Origin: Cherax quadricarinatus
Taxonomy: Eukaryota > Arthropoda > Malacostraca > Decapoda > Parastacidae
Length of the DNA stretch: 64,000 nucleotides
Assembly (NCBI RefSeq): GCF_038502225.1
Contig: NC_091353.1
Coordinates: forward strand, 2,054,116 to 2,118,115
Direction of reading: 5' to 3'
Shown here: positions 33,838 through 44,638 of the stretch, piece by piece
Layout of the letters: each line of letters starts with the position of its first letter
Numbering within the stretch: the first letter of the stretch is position 1
The notes under the pieces: generated by a model
The model's database searches: none
What the model saw: the letters and a program-made list of their open reading frames with translations, nothing else
What the model was told of the DNA's origin: nothing
Made by a program: the position numbers and the translations under genes

Positions 33838-34040
33838 CAGTGGACCCCCGGTTAACGATATTTTTTCACTCCATAAGTATGTTCAGGTGCCAGTACTGAC
33901 CGAATTTATTCCCATAAGGAATATTGTGAAGTAGATTAGTCCATTTCAGACCCCCAAACATACACGTACAAACGTACTTACATAAATACACTTACATAAT
34001 TGGTCGCATTCGGAGGTAATCGTTATGCGGGGGTCCACTG
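33838..34040. mobile_element. 203-bp Tigger-like MITE
   Basis: TIRs CAGTGGACCCCCGGTTAACG and CGTTATGCGGGGGTCCACTG, TA both sides. The interior, read on the minus strand (GGGGTCTGAAATGGACTAAT), matches the MITE at 8850-9052. 33579-33837 shows no gene. Confidence 0.85.
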
Positions 34041-34054
34041 TACTTTCTAAATGT

Positions 34055-34325
34055 AATGTTATCCAATTTGAATCTATTCAGGTTCTTTATTTTTTGGACA
34101 TCCTCAGTCATATCTCCCCTCAATTTGTCTTTCAAGAGAGTGTAGGTTCTGGTTTCTCAGCTCCTTGTACAGCTAATTAATTTTGTCATTGTTCTCTGTA
34201 TGAAGACCAGATCTGAGTTCTTTATGGCTGTATAGTGCTGTAATATAACCTGTTACATATACTTCTTGGTATATCCAAGTAATCTGTTAACCTTATTATG
34301 CACACTTAAGCACTGTTGTCTTGGT
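34055..34325 (-). pseudogene. Decayed CR1-like LINE, C-terminal part
   Basis: On the minus strand LYKELRNQNLHSLER and RYD..CPKNKEPE resemble the post-RT YEERLRELNLHSLERRRLRGD region of CR1-type ORF2. It is separated from its RT (35444-35930) by the TTAA element at 34330. Confidence 0.5.
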
Positions 34326-34329
34326 TTAA

Positions 34330-35334
34330 CCCTTTCAGGTTTTCGGCCATACCAGTACGGCTTATGCACCAGCATTTTTGACGTACTAGTACGCCTAAAT
34401 TCTAGTGCCCTCAAATCTAGTGAGAGAAAGCTGGTAGGCCTACATATGAAAGAATGGTTCTATGTGGTCAGTGTGCGCAGTATAAAAAAAATCCTGCAGC
34501 ACACAGTGCGTAATGAGAAAAAAAAACTTTCCCGTGTTTTTGGATTAAAACAGGGACTTTGCACTGTATTTTCGTATGGTATTTATTGTTGTACATATTC
34601 TAGTTTTCCTGGTCTCATTCTATAGAATGGACGACATATTACAGAAATTGAGATGATTTTGACTGATTTTACAATGAAAAGTACCTTGAAATTGAGCTCA
34701 AAGTAGCAGAAATGTTCAATTTTTACCAAAGTTCAAAAGTAAACAAATCATGCTATGTGTCCAATACACGTCAACTGGCGAGTCTAATAGTATTCTTTTG
34801 CAAGTGCGTCAATATTATTTATACCATTTTTTACACTAATGCAGTAGTCTGCATAACAGTAAATCTTCTATTTTTTGTGAGAATAAAAATTCAAAGTGGA
34901 AAGCAAAAGAATGTAAGAAGGGCGTTGAGCCGTGACTAATGAACAGAGGAAATGTCATTTTAGTGCCAGGAATGTCTTTCTTGTTTATTCTGGACCCTAT
35001 TTAGAAATTGGCATGTTTTGAAATTTGTGTGAAATTAGCAAAATTGCTAAATTCTGACCACTTTATTGGATAGTTAAAATCGGTAAATGGGTGGTTTCTT
35101 TCACTCATTCGATAGAAAAAATGGAGTTCTAGCAAAATATTCATGATTTTTGTCTACTAGTACAGTGGAATTGGCCGAAAATAGGGCTCAAAGTGGGCAA
35201 AATCGCTGGTGCATAAACATCGTCGAGACCGTTAACTTTGCAAGAGCATAATTCCGTAAGTTTTCCATCGAATTTCATACTTTTGGTGTCATTATGATCG
35301 GGAAAAGATTCTCTGTCTTTTCATAAGAAAAAAT

Positions 35335-35389
<55 letters not shown>

Positions 35390-35439
35390 GGGTGACCCTG
35401 AGAACAAGTCTCTGAAAGGGTCTGTCGACCCTGAAAGGG
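34330..35439 (+). mobile_element. Non-autonomous piggyBac-type element
   Basis: TTAA (34326-34329) then CCCTTTCAGG; the right tip CCCTGAAAGGG is followed by TTGG, a decayed TTAA. Dyad sites ATACCAGTAC and GTACTAGTAC are centred 23.5 and 57.5 bases from the left tip. Non-coding interior. A 47-bp poly-T run lies at 35337-35383. It is inserted in the decayed CR1-like LINE. Confidence 0.8.
35337..35383. repeat. Poly-T run (47 bp)
   Basis: Uninterrupted T homopolymer inside the piggyBac-type element. Related copies have 7-13 T or A at the same place, so the run expanded here. Confidence 0.9.
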
Positions 35440-35443
35440 TTGG

Positions 35444-35930
35444 TCTCTGCTTACCATGATTCCTAAGTCTTTTCCACATTCTTTATTAAGGTGTTAGGGA
35501 TATTCTCATTTCCAGTGATTAGGACTTTGCATTTTCCTACATTGAACTACATCTGCAACTTTTTGAACCATGACATTAGCTTGTGCAAATCTTCCTGAAG
35601 TTCACTTATCTTCCTTTGTCTCTGTTATTTGGTCTACTTATGTCATCAGCAAATCTATTCATGTTTCATTTTAATTCCTCATCAAGGCCATTATTGTAAA
35701 TTATGAACCACAGTCAGTACAAAACTAACCTTGTGGGTGTCACTTGTGGCTGGTCTCCATTCTGATTTCACTCCATTTATGCAAATTTTCTTCTTCCTAT
35801 TAGTTATGCCCTGATCCGTGAGAGAGTTTTCCTGCCCTGCCATGTGTTGTCACTTATTATTAACTGTCCTCTGTGTGGGACTTTGTCAAAAGCCCCAGTT
35901 AAGGGAGGTTACTTAATGCCAGTAAGGTTT
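35444..35930 (-). pseudogene. Decayed CR1-like LINE RT
   Basis: Minus strand: RFADDIS at about 35637-35660 (the catalytic box), preceded by a damaged SGVPQG-type block at about 35730 and a damaged WIESWL.NR-type block near 35800-35850. Many stops and frame changes. It is the partner of the C-terminal piece at 34055-34325. 35931-36589 is AT-rich with no recognisable feature. Confidence 0.55.
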
Positions 35931-36589
35931 TTAGTTCAAGAAATTGGACTTGCTCTTCCCTTCCTTGGATTGCATGTGAATGCCTCTCATTTCTCTTAAT
36001 AAAATGAAAATAAATATTTTTTTTATTTCTTTGCTTAGTATACAGTGTGTAATTTATGTGTAATAACATATTGTTAAACACAAAGACAGCCACTAGCATG
36101 CATAAGTATCAAGCAGATTAATGCTAATGCTTACTGGCTACTTAAAACTGGACATGGGTTATGGAGTGGTAAATTTTTATTATGTAACATTAATAAAATT
36201 TATAGCAGAGAGGTACCAAACAAAATTACAATTAGCACAATTTACAATAGTACAATTAAGCATGTATTAATACTTAAATTGATTTAGTGATCTTAAGTTA
36301 GTCGGGACTTCTTGAGTAGTTTCAAACTAGTTTAGTAATTCATACAGCCCCTTTCTCCCGGAATTTTAGTTGCCGCTTACAACACGCATGGCTTACGGAA
36401 GAAGAATTCCAGGTCTTTTTCATATTCCTTTTTTTTTTTTCATTAAATCTGCTTATATAATACAGTTGTTTAGATTTCTGTATTAGAAATATCATTTTGT
36501 CTGTTTTTTTTTGTTATTAAGCCCAGTCTGAACTGTTTTTAATATTGATGTTTTTTTATCAATGGATTTGAGGATACTGTTTGTAAACT

Positions 36590-36775
36590 CTCATCAAGGT
36601 CGTTGATATATATTATAAACTACAACGGGCCTAAGACTGATCCCTGTGGAACGCCACTTGTACAGATTCCCATTTAGATTTAACCCCATTTGTGCACACA
36701 CTCTGTTTCCTGTTCGTGAGCCATGACTCAATCCATGACAGCACTTTTCCCCCAATGCCATGAGCTGCCAGGAGG
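36590..36775 (-). pseudogene. CR1-like LINE RT fragment
   Basis: Minus strand matches 2690-2880 of the CR1-like copy: [19 protein letters not shown], GVKSKWESV, a damaged SGVPQGSVLGPL block and IIYIND. Frameshifted. It joins a different LINE (family D) at about 36776. Confidence 0.65.
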
Positions 36776-38060
36776 TTGCGTCCTTGACAGAGATGTATTG
36801 CTTTCTGTTAGGTAGGACTTGATAAATGCAAGTGCATGGCCTCTTATACCATAATGATCAAGCTTGAGGAGTAGGATGCTGTGATCTGTATCAAAAGCTT
36901 TCTCGAGGTCAATAAAGAATCCATGTGGGTATTCATTTTTTCCCAGTGCTGTGTATAGTAGGTCCAGCATTTTTATTATTGCATCATCTGTGCTTTTGTT
37001 TCTCCTGAAGCCAAACTGGCAGGAGTTAAGGATGCTTTGTGATGTTATGAAGGAATATAACCTCTTGTGTATGAGTTTCTCAAAGATTTTGGAAAGTTAA
37101 GGCAAATTTGATATTGGCCTGTTATTGTTTACATCTGCTGGGTCTCTGCCTTTGTGTATTGGGGTAGTCTGTGCTGTTATCTGTGATTATCCCTGCTTTT
37201 AGTGGGGATATAGTATTTATAATAATTTCTTTATTTCTACAAGTACATGTACAAGGTATACAGGCCTAGCTGACATCAATGAAATACTACTGTATAGAAA
37301 GCCACTTGTTATGCAGAGCATTTTGGGCAAATTAGGTCAGTTTTGTCCCGGGATGTGACCCACACCAGTTGACTAACACCCAGGGATTCATTTTTACTGA
37401 TGGGTGAACATGCACAACCAGTGTAAGGAAACACACTGGGAATCAAACCTGGACCCTCAGCATATGAAGTGAGAGTTGTGCCACCAGGCCATGGTCCAGG
37501 CCATGGTCAAGGCCATGGTCCAGGTATGGTCAAGTAATGAGGCACCTGTCTCAGATTCTTGTTGGCTTAGTTATAGATGGTAGTAGCAAGCAGTTGTTCA
37601 AAGTGTTTGTAAAGTTGGTTACTTGATGGGCAGCTGCTTGGATGAGGTTTATGTTTAAGTTGCAGCAAGTATCAGGTGGTGTTTATTCATCTCTGAGTCA
37701 GTTATAATGTTTCTTAGGTTATTGAATGTACAAGAATTTGTGAAGTAACCTGTAGACTGCTCCAACTGTTATTGTTTTTTTAGGTTTTTGAATGAGAATT
37801 TTGCAAATATATATTCACCAAGTAGATTTAATACATTCTAATTAATCATAATAGTAGCTAGCACTATTACCACCTAATTGATCAGGCATACAGTTATGTA
37901 TGGCTGTGTAACTAGGTAAGCACATATCTGTTAAGTCATGTTTGAGCCAGGTTTCAGTAAGAATAATGAGAGACTTGTTAAAATTTAGAGAATTAAGCAG
38001 TGCTAAGAGGTCATAGCGTTTACTCAGTGATATAACGTTATAATTGAATACTGTTATGTT
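36776..38060 (-). pseudogene. Decayed LINE-D (endonuclease and RT start) with SINE inside
   Basis: The endonuclease part is 38060-37515 on the minus strand: VISLSKRYDLLALLNSLN, LIILTETWLKHDL, then TNFTNTLNNCLLLPSI and TKPTRI. The RT part is 37205-36776: [29 protein letters not shown] and [20 protein letters not shown]. The two parts are separated by the SINE at 37213-37500. Same family as 47130-53170 and 62560-63440. Several stops; inactive. Confidence 0.7.
37213..37500 (-). mobile_element. tRNA-derived SINE, full length
   Basis: On the minus strand: a tRNA-like head (GGCCTGGTGGCACAACTCTC, then GGTTTGATTCCCAGTG as B box), the body with CACCCATCAGTAAAAATG and GGGTGTTAGTCAACTGGTGT, and the tail GAAATAAAGAAATTATTATA. 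The head is shared with 59503; the tail differs from the LINE-A type tail there, so the two SINEs use different 3' ends. Inserted into LINE-D. A short CCATGGTC repeat lies next to it (37489-37530). Confidence 0.75.
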
Positions 38061-38937
38061 CCTGGTGGCACAAGTACAGTTTTGACCTGACTTACAGTGT
38101 AATATTGACAGTTATTGTCAGGATTGTTATTGCTGTATAAGAAGAGATTAATATGTGGATCAATATTTGCATTTATAAGACTGATGGAGAATTTAAGTAT
38201 TTACTAGTAATAGGTAAATAGAGAATATAATATACCTGTTGGAATTAATGAAATGAAAAGTAGTTACCACTAACTTTGAACAAAGATGATGGCATTGCAT
38301 GACCCCTATGGGTTTAGCACTCCCCTATAAATATATATATAATAATTGTTTCAGCCTTCCTGAGAATAAAGCCTGCATAGCATCAGCAAGTAGGCCTACT
38401 GCATTGCTCATCTGTTCTTTTCATATGTTTTTTGCTATGTTAAACACTGTTTTGGCAGTAGAGTTGTATATGAGTCAGAATGGTTGGGAAAGGGGGGTTG
38501 TTAATCTGCCAAGAATGAGCATACATATTTAGTAAAGAAGTGGTTTGTAATCAGTTACATATGAGTGAGAATGATTTGTTGAGAGTAGGATGTGGCCTGT
38601 AGGCCTACTGCAGTGCTCCTCGGTTTTGTAGGTACCATACTTAAATACCGTATTTATGTCAACTATGAATTTCATCCTAGAAAAATACTGAATTTTATCA
38701 TCCCAGTCTGCATCTCAAGTTAAGACATATTTTGCTTATGGAACATATTTGTCTGGTCCCTATCTAGGTCATTAAGCATGGGTCAACTCTATATACAATT
38801 TCACTTCTCATTTTTGGAGTCGCCATCCAAGTTTCACAAATGAAAATATGTTTCATGCATTTGTGAAGTTATTTGTAAACCAGTTGGCTTTTAATGACAG
38901 TCTTATGTCACCGTGGTATTACTCTGGAAAAATAGTA
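38061..38937. other. No gene; possible LINE tail
   Basis: AT-rich. At 38299-38350 GACCCCTATGGGTTTAGCAC followed by a TATA-rich run looks like a LINE 3' tail, and GTAGGCCTACTGCAGTGCTC at 38598 resembles the CR1-like tail seen at 63485. Nothing else is recognised. Confidence 0.4.
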
Positions 38938-40079
38938 CAGTGGACCTCAGTTTTCGTGTTTAATCCGTTCCAGAGCGATCGGCGAAAATGGAAATCGGCC
39001 AAAACGGAAACCATTTTCCCCATGAGAAATAATGTAGTAAACCCAATTAATCCGTTTCAGACACCCAGAAGTATTAACAAAATTTTTATTTTTAGCTTAA
39101 ATATAGATTTACATGCAGAAAAGAATGACAAATAAATACATATAAAGCACTAATAAAATGTTTCAATGAACATTTAACATCACACTTACCTTTATTAGAG
39201 ACTCTTGGTGTATGGCATGCTGGGAGGAGGGGATAGGGGGGCGAGTTTATTGTTGGAGACAGGACAACTTATCTATCACAATTCATCTAATATGACATAA
39301 TAAACAATATTAACAACATAGAAACATGACATATACTCTAGGATGAATAAAATATGTTATTATGTATGTCACGAAAGGCGTTGTGTTGTTGGGTGTATAA
39401 GGGCCACTGAGAGCATAAGCCGTACATAGTGGTGGTGAAGGCAGCAGCAGACGCGGCAGTGTTGTCAGTAGCCCTACATAACTCCAACAACAGTGGAGGA
39501 GTTAGGTTCGTGCTGTCCTTTTTCTATCAATTAATTGCTTAACTTACTTGCTACACTGTTAATGCTACACTTTATTACTGGTTGGCACTATAACCTTTAC
39601 TGACTTATGCTATTTTAGTATCGTACATATCGTAGAATCACTGAATCACTGAAGAAGGCACATTCTCCCCTCTCTCTTCCTCCTCCACTTTGGTACTTTT
39701 CAACGATTTCTTTCTTTAATTCTTTCGTGTTCCTCACTTTCTTTACCAAAGGACTGGCACTAGGAGCTTTCTTTGGGCCCATGGTGGCTTATTTAGTAGT
39801 CTCACACAATAAACAAGTGCCAAAAACAATGGATTATTATGAAATGTTTTATATGACCTGGCAGGATATGTTCACTCACCGAGAAACAACACGACACTGC
39901 CTGAGAATGCATGTGGGAAGCAGCTTTGTCTGCTCGCTGGGCACTGGACAGGTTCCATACCATCAACAAAAATGGAGGAAATTAACGAAAACAGAACCAA
40001 TACATGTATTTTGATGAAAAAAGTCGGCGAAAACAGAAAATGGCGATAATGGAGATCGACAAAAAGGGAAGGTCCATTG
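38938..40079 (-). mobile_element. Non-autonomous Tigger element (reverse)
   Basis: Ends CAGTGGACCTCAGTTTTCGT and, reversed, CAATGGACCTTCCC. Subterminal copies of CGAAAA/GGCGAAAA occur at both ends. On the minus strand a Tigger ATG context (CACCATGGGCCC at about 39775-39786) is present without a following transposase. The middle part is the reverse complement of 30960-31250. It carries AATAAAGGTAAGTG on the minus strand at 39184-39196. 40080-40254 shows no gene. Confidence 0.8.
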
Positions 40080-40483
40080 TTTGTTGAAGTCTTGGTATTT
40101 GCTAGATCTTTATTTGCAAGCTTCACTCATTCATTGACAGGGTTTACCCACAAAAAATTGGTTTTTAAGGTAGTGCTGATCATTACTTTAACACTATTGC
40201 TGCTCTACTCTGTTGTGTGGAACAACTCTGACTCTTCCAGCCTTCCATCATTCTTTAACCCTTTCACTGTTGGTGCCATATAGGTACGGCTTATGAGCCA
40301 GTGCTGGTGACATATTAATACGCCAAAATTCTAGCGGCTTCAAATCTAGCAGGAGAAAGCTGGTAGACGTACATGTGAGAGAATGGGTCTGCATGGTCAG
40401 TGTGTGCAGTATAAAAAAAATCGGGGAGGCTGCAGTGCATTATGGGAATGCTAATTTAGTATGCCTTTGTCACCAAGCCTAGT

Positions 40484-40671
40484 GGTAAGGAATACCTCAC
40501 TCCCTGGCGACCTGGGACTCTTCCCTTCCCAAGTGATAGTTCTATCACAGACTGAAGTGTCAGTGAAGATGAATCTCATGGTTTTGAGGAATTTGTGACC
40601 AAAAACAATGCCCAGGATACCAGAAATAGTGCTGAAAGCCCAGACGATTATCACCCTTTCACTTCCCCACC
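40484..40671 (+). pseudogene. piggyBac transposase N-terminal relic
   Basis: The frame reads SDSSITD, then EDESHGFEEFVTKNNAQDT, then NSAESPDDYHPFTSP, aligning with the N-terminal acidic region of the complete transposase (EDEFYGFDKLVTENNDQDI). One stop interrupts it. It shows that this short element descends from the same piggyBac lineage. Confidence 0.7.
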
Positions 40672-40687
40672 AAAAAAGTCAGACTTA

Positions 40688-41042
40688 TTTCCATGTGGGT
40701 GGTGAGGAAGACAGCATGGTTGGTGGGGAAGACTGTGTGGGTGGTGGGGAAGACTGCATGGTTGGTGGGGAAGACTGTGTGGGTGGTGGGGAAGACTGTA
40801 TGGTTGGTGGAGAAGATTGTGTGGGTGGTGTGGAAGGCAGCGTGATTGGTGGGGAAGGCAGCGTGGGTTTGTGTAAACAACATAGCAAGACGTGTAGAGT
40901 ACCTAGGATAACCCAAAAAAAAAATCAGATAAAGTGACTTATTTCCATTTGGGTGGTGGGGAAGATGGCATGGTTAGTGGGGAAGGCAGCGTGGGAAGTG
41001 GGGAAGGCAGCGTGGTTGGTGGGGAAGGCATCATGATTTGGT
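40688..41042. repeat. 21-bp minisatellite
   Basis: Units of GGGGAAGACTGTGTGGGTGG(T), nine on the left (40688-40875) and four more at 40950-41042 after an unrelated stretch. The seven-codon period gives GGEDCVG-type frames that are not genes. Confidence 0.85.
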
Positions 41043-41585
41043 GTAAACTAGTTTTGTTAACAAAATAATGATAATGTGTAGTTATTGTGTTGCATACAAT
41101 GAGTGGATATATATACATTATGCATTATATTGGTCTCACAGGCCACAAAAGTTACTTGAAAAAGTAAAATATTAGAAAAGAAAAGAAAAAATAAATAAAA
41201 GTAAAAATAATAATATCGAGTGAGTACCAGTCGCCGATGTTGCCATAAGCAGTTCACTTTCTATCAACTTCACGCCTCTATATCTTGGTAAGTACTGATC
41301 ACAATTTTTTTTTTTTAAAGCACTCACAAAAATATTCTTAAGATTTTGGCAAGAATTTTTTTTTTTTTTTTTAAATATTTTTTGACACTGATGGAGACTT
41401 TGGGATCAGAGGTCTTGACAGTGGAAGGGTTAATAACTTCATTTTTTCCCTCTCATGCATGGATTTAACAAATTTTGAGGAGTGGGAGGCAGATGGCAAT
41501 ATAAAAAGGCACAGATTCCTATCCGCAGTACCTTTTATTCTTCATTTCAAAGAAAAACTGAAAACTCATACTCTGTGATTTTTAA

Positions 41586-44527
41586 CCCTTTCAGGGTCCA
41601 AGGCCAAAATCTGAAGTCACGCACCAGTGTCCAAGAAATTTTGAAAAAAAAAAAAATTATTTTTTCTTACAGAATTAAAGAGCATATTTTTGTGAAGGTA
41701 ATAAAACAAAAAAAATTAGAATCTGATCAGTACTTACCGAGATACAGTGCCAAGAAGTTTGTAGAAAATGATGTGGTGGCGGCAACATCGACGAATTCCA
41801 CATACGCGTATTATATTATTTTGTTGTTTTAGTTGTTTTTTCTTTTCTTTTCCAATTTTTTTCTATTCCTACTAACATTTGGGGCCTGAGAGACCAATAC
41901 TGTATATAATTGATATATATATACTCACTGTATTGAACACAATAACCGCACTAAAGTTATTATCATATTATTGTTTACCACTGTTGTTTATTACGATAAA
42001 CATGCACAAATATTGTATAATACTAATGTTCTATCATATATTTACATATTTACAATCACTGGACATGGTTTTAGAACTGCTGGAGCTTGTGGAACTCCTT
42101 GAAACAAGGCACCATACACAGAGGCACCTTACATTCCTCACACATAAACCGAGTGTCTTTGCGTCTTTGTTGCCGTCGTTTTGTTTGTGCACAGACAATG
42201 CATCTCTTCTGAGCAAATTTCTTTTGAGTTGAAGGAAGCTGTATTATGAAATGATCACCTTCTCTTCTCAAACGCTTGGGTATATTGTGATGAATTCGAG
42301 GACCATGTTGTATTGCAGGTGTTGTTACCTGGTACTTCATTATGAGTTGTCTGACAACAGACAAACAAAATTCACCATACGGTGGTCTGTTACCAGTCTT
42401 TATTTGGTACATATTATATGCATTCAGCATTGAAATGTCCATGAGATGGAAGAAAAGTTTCATGTACCACTTGTAACTCTTACGAACACAGTCAACAAAA
42501 CCAATCTGCATGTCACACTTGTCAACCAAGCGCATGTTTTGTGTATAATCAATCACTGTCACTGGTTTTCGAATACGTTCATTAGTCACTCGATCAACTT
42601 TGCCACTGTCTTGCATTTCATTACGGTGAATGGTTGTCAATAATGTGACATCTCGTTTGTCATGCCACCGTAATGCCATGATGTCATTGGCAGTAAACAC
42701 CTGCACGTCATCACCACGAACACCTGCGTTGAGCCTGGGCATATGTTTACGATTAGAACGCACTGTGCCACACACATCTGTCTTGTTCACTCGCATGAAA
42801 TCACTGAGTAATGGGCTTGTGTACCAGTTATCGGTATATAATGTATGGCCCTTACCAAGATAAGGTGCCATCATGTTTCTCACTACGTCACCTGATATAC
42901 CCAATAACATCTTGGTATCTTTCAATGTTTTACTACCCGTGTATACAACAATATCCAACACCAGGCCACTGTCACAATCACAGAGTACAAACAATTTTAT
43001 ACCAAAGCGGTTCCTCTTGCTCGGTATATACTGCTTGAATGACAGTCTACCTTTGAACAAAATCAAAGACTCGTCAATTACAAGATTCTTGAATGGATAA
43101 AAGTATATCCTGAACTTTTGTTTGAGATACATGAAAACATTTCTAATCTTGTATAACCTGTCACTTCTGTCAGGCCTGGTTTTGTCAGAGAAGTGCAACA
43201 TACGTAACAGTAAGATAAACCTGTTCACTGGTATTATTTCACTGAAGGATGGGGTACAAATTAGCCGATCTGTGGACCAGTATGCTTTTATATTATGCTT
43301 ATAGACGTGAGGCATAAGCATTATTGTTGCAAAAAGCAAATACATTTCTGCAACAGTCGTCTCTTTCCACCTGTGTAGTCTTGACTGTGGTGATAAGATC
43401 GTATTTGCCATGGTGTACTGAAAATACTTATTACTTTCCCTGACAATAATTTCCATCAATGGCTGGTCAAAGAATAATTCAAAGAATTCCAGTTCATTGG
43501 CCGTGGTTCCAAGGGGACAGGTAGGTAGAATTCCACTTTGCGAGTCATCAAAGTGGTGAGGGCTGGGAACAAAATTGGGATTTTGCTGCCAATCCCAGAT
43601 ACGGTTTGCTGGTGGATACTGGACATCATAGGCTGGTTGTACGGGTGGTTGTGGCGGGCTGGTGGGTGACGCTCCGCTTTGTCCTTGAACTGATGAGTCA
43701 GCAGCGTGGGTTCCCGCGTGGCACAGCGAGTCACGCATGGCGGTGCCACTACCACCACCAGCCCCACTAACACCATCCACTGATGTCTGTGGCCCATCCA
43801 TGCCAAGTGTAGCCACATCATCCTCACTATCACTACCTAAAACGGGTGTAGGGCCACGGGATGTACTCCGGGATGTACTCCGTCCCCTGGGCACAGCATA
43901 GGGTACACTACCCGAGTGCATGCGGCGGCGAACATACCGACGCTTCACTGGTGAATATGTTTCCTCACTATCACTACTCGAATGATCGTCGAGCGCAATA
44001 AAATCACAATCCACGTCAGAATCATCGTCATTACTGAAGTCAGAGGCCAGGCCACGGGAAAATATTAGTTTTCTCTTACGTTTAGGAACACCCGACCGTG
44101 AGTCACGAGTGCCCACACCAGAGGTAGAAGGTCGAGGATCGTAGGGGTTTTCTGCACTATTATCGATATCCTGGTCATTATTTTCGGTCACTAACTTATC
44201 AAAGCCGTAGAATTCATCTTCATTTCCACTTCCATCAGTGTCAGAACTATCAGACAGGAAGAGGAGAGTCCCAATTTTCCGGGGAGTGAGAGCTGACTTG
44301 CGACGAGACATGGTGAACAAGGGTGACTGAGCCGGCGTTCCCACAATGCTATGCAGGCGCCTAGATTTTTTGTTTACGGCGCACACCCACGGCGCAGACC
44401 CATTCTCTCATATGTAGGCCTATGAGCGCTTTCGCGCTAAATTTGACGGCGCTAGAATTTTGGCGTAGATCTACGGTTTGGACACTCACCGACCAGCCGT
44501 AGATCTACGGGACGGACCCTGAAAGGG
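41586..44527 (-). mobile_element. Complete piggyBac transposon
   Basis: 2942 bp with CCCTTTCAGGGTCC at both tips, directly flanked by TTAA on each side (41582-41585 and 44528-44531). It contains one uninterrupted transposase gene on the minus strand. Next to the promoter-side tip are two perfect palindromes, CCGTAGATCTACGG (44497-44510) and CGTAGATCTACG (44464-44475), centred 23.5 and 57.5 bases from the tip. All parts required for autonomous movement appear present. 41433-41581 and 44532-44638 hold no gene. Confidence 0.93.
42071..44311 (-). CDS. piggyBac transposase, apparently intact
   Basis: 746 residues from the ATG at 44311 in CACCATGTC; an upstream in-frame ATG (44386) would add 25 residues but has a weaker context. 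The first ~230 residues are acidic and Ser-rich, with a basic patch (PKRKRKLIF). The DDE domain follows. The catalytic Asp residues are recognised in VIDESLILFKGR (about residue 413), LYTDNWYTS (about 494) and RLVDKCDMQ (about 597), with spacing close to the T. ni enzyme. The C-terminal Cys/His-rich domain (CIVCAQ, CEECKVPLC, PCFKEFH) binds element ends. The protein excises the element precisely and inserts it at TTAA. It is longer than the 594-residue T. ni enzyme because of the N-terminal extension. No stop or frameshift, which suggests recent activity; expression is unknown. Confidence 0.93.
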   Translation of the reverse strand: MSRRKSALTPRKIGTLLFLSDSSDTDGSGNEDEFYGFDKLVTENNDQDIDNSAENPYDPRPSTSGVGTRDSRSGVPKRKRKLIFSRGLASDFSNDDDSDVDCDFIALDDHSSSDSEETYSPVKRRYVRRRMHSGSVPYAVPRGRSTSRSTSRGPTPVLGSDSEDDVATLGMDGPQTSVDGVSGAGGGSGTAMRDSLCHAGTHAADSSVQGQSGASPTSPPQPPVQPAYDVQYPPANRIWDWQQNPNFVPSPHHFDDSQSGILPTCPLGTTANELEFFELFFDQPLMEIIVRESNKYFQYTMANTILSPQSRLHRWKETTVAEMYLLFATIMLMPHVYKHNIKAYWSTDRLICTPSFSEIIPVNRFILLLRMLHFSDKTRPDRSDRLYKIRNVFMYLKQKFRIYFYPFKNLVIDESLILFKGRLSFKQYIPSKRNRFGIKLFVLCDCDSGLVLDIVVYTGSKTLKDTKMLLGISGDVVRNMMAPYLGKGHTLYTDNWYTSPLLSDFMRVNKTDVCGTVRSNRKHMPRLNAGVRGDDVQVFTANDIMALRWHDKRDVTLLTTIHRNEMQDSGKVDRVTNERIRKPVTVIDYTQNMRLVDKCDMQIGFVDCVRKSYKWYMKLFFHLMDISMLNAYNMYQIKTGNRPPYGEFCLSVVRQLIMKYQVTTPAIQHGPRIHHNIPKRLRREGDHFIIQLPSTQKKFAQKRCIVCAQTKRRQQRRKDTRFMCEECKVPLCMVPCFKEFHKLQQF

Positions 44528-44638
44528 TTAACATATAGTGCTGCTGATGCTCTCATTAACAAAAACTTGGTGCGATAACTGTTGCCAACCAGTCCTGAGA
44601 AAGGCAATACAAATTTCTAGTCTACTTTTCTTCTTATA

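Larger units (their letters stand above)
40259..41428 (+). mobile_element. piggyBac-type element with transposase relic and minisatellite
   Basis: Left TTAA-CCCTTTCACTG at 40255, right CAGTGGAAGGG-TTAA to 41432. The dyad sites are centred 23.5 and 57.5 bases from the left tip. It contains the start of a transposase gene (40484-40671) and a 21-bp minisatellite (40688-41042), so it is an internally deleted piggyBac derivative. Confidence 0.85.

Noticed and set aside
41879..43304. Plus-strand frames across the piggyBac gene
   Set aside because: They lie opposite the 746-codon transposase, are short and have no domain.
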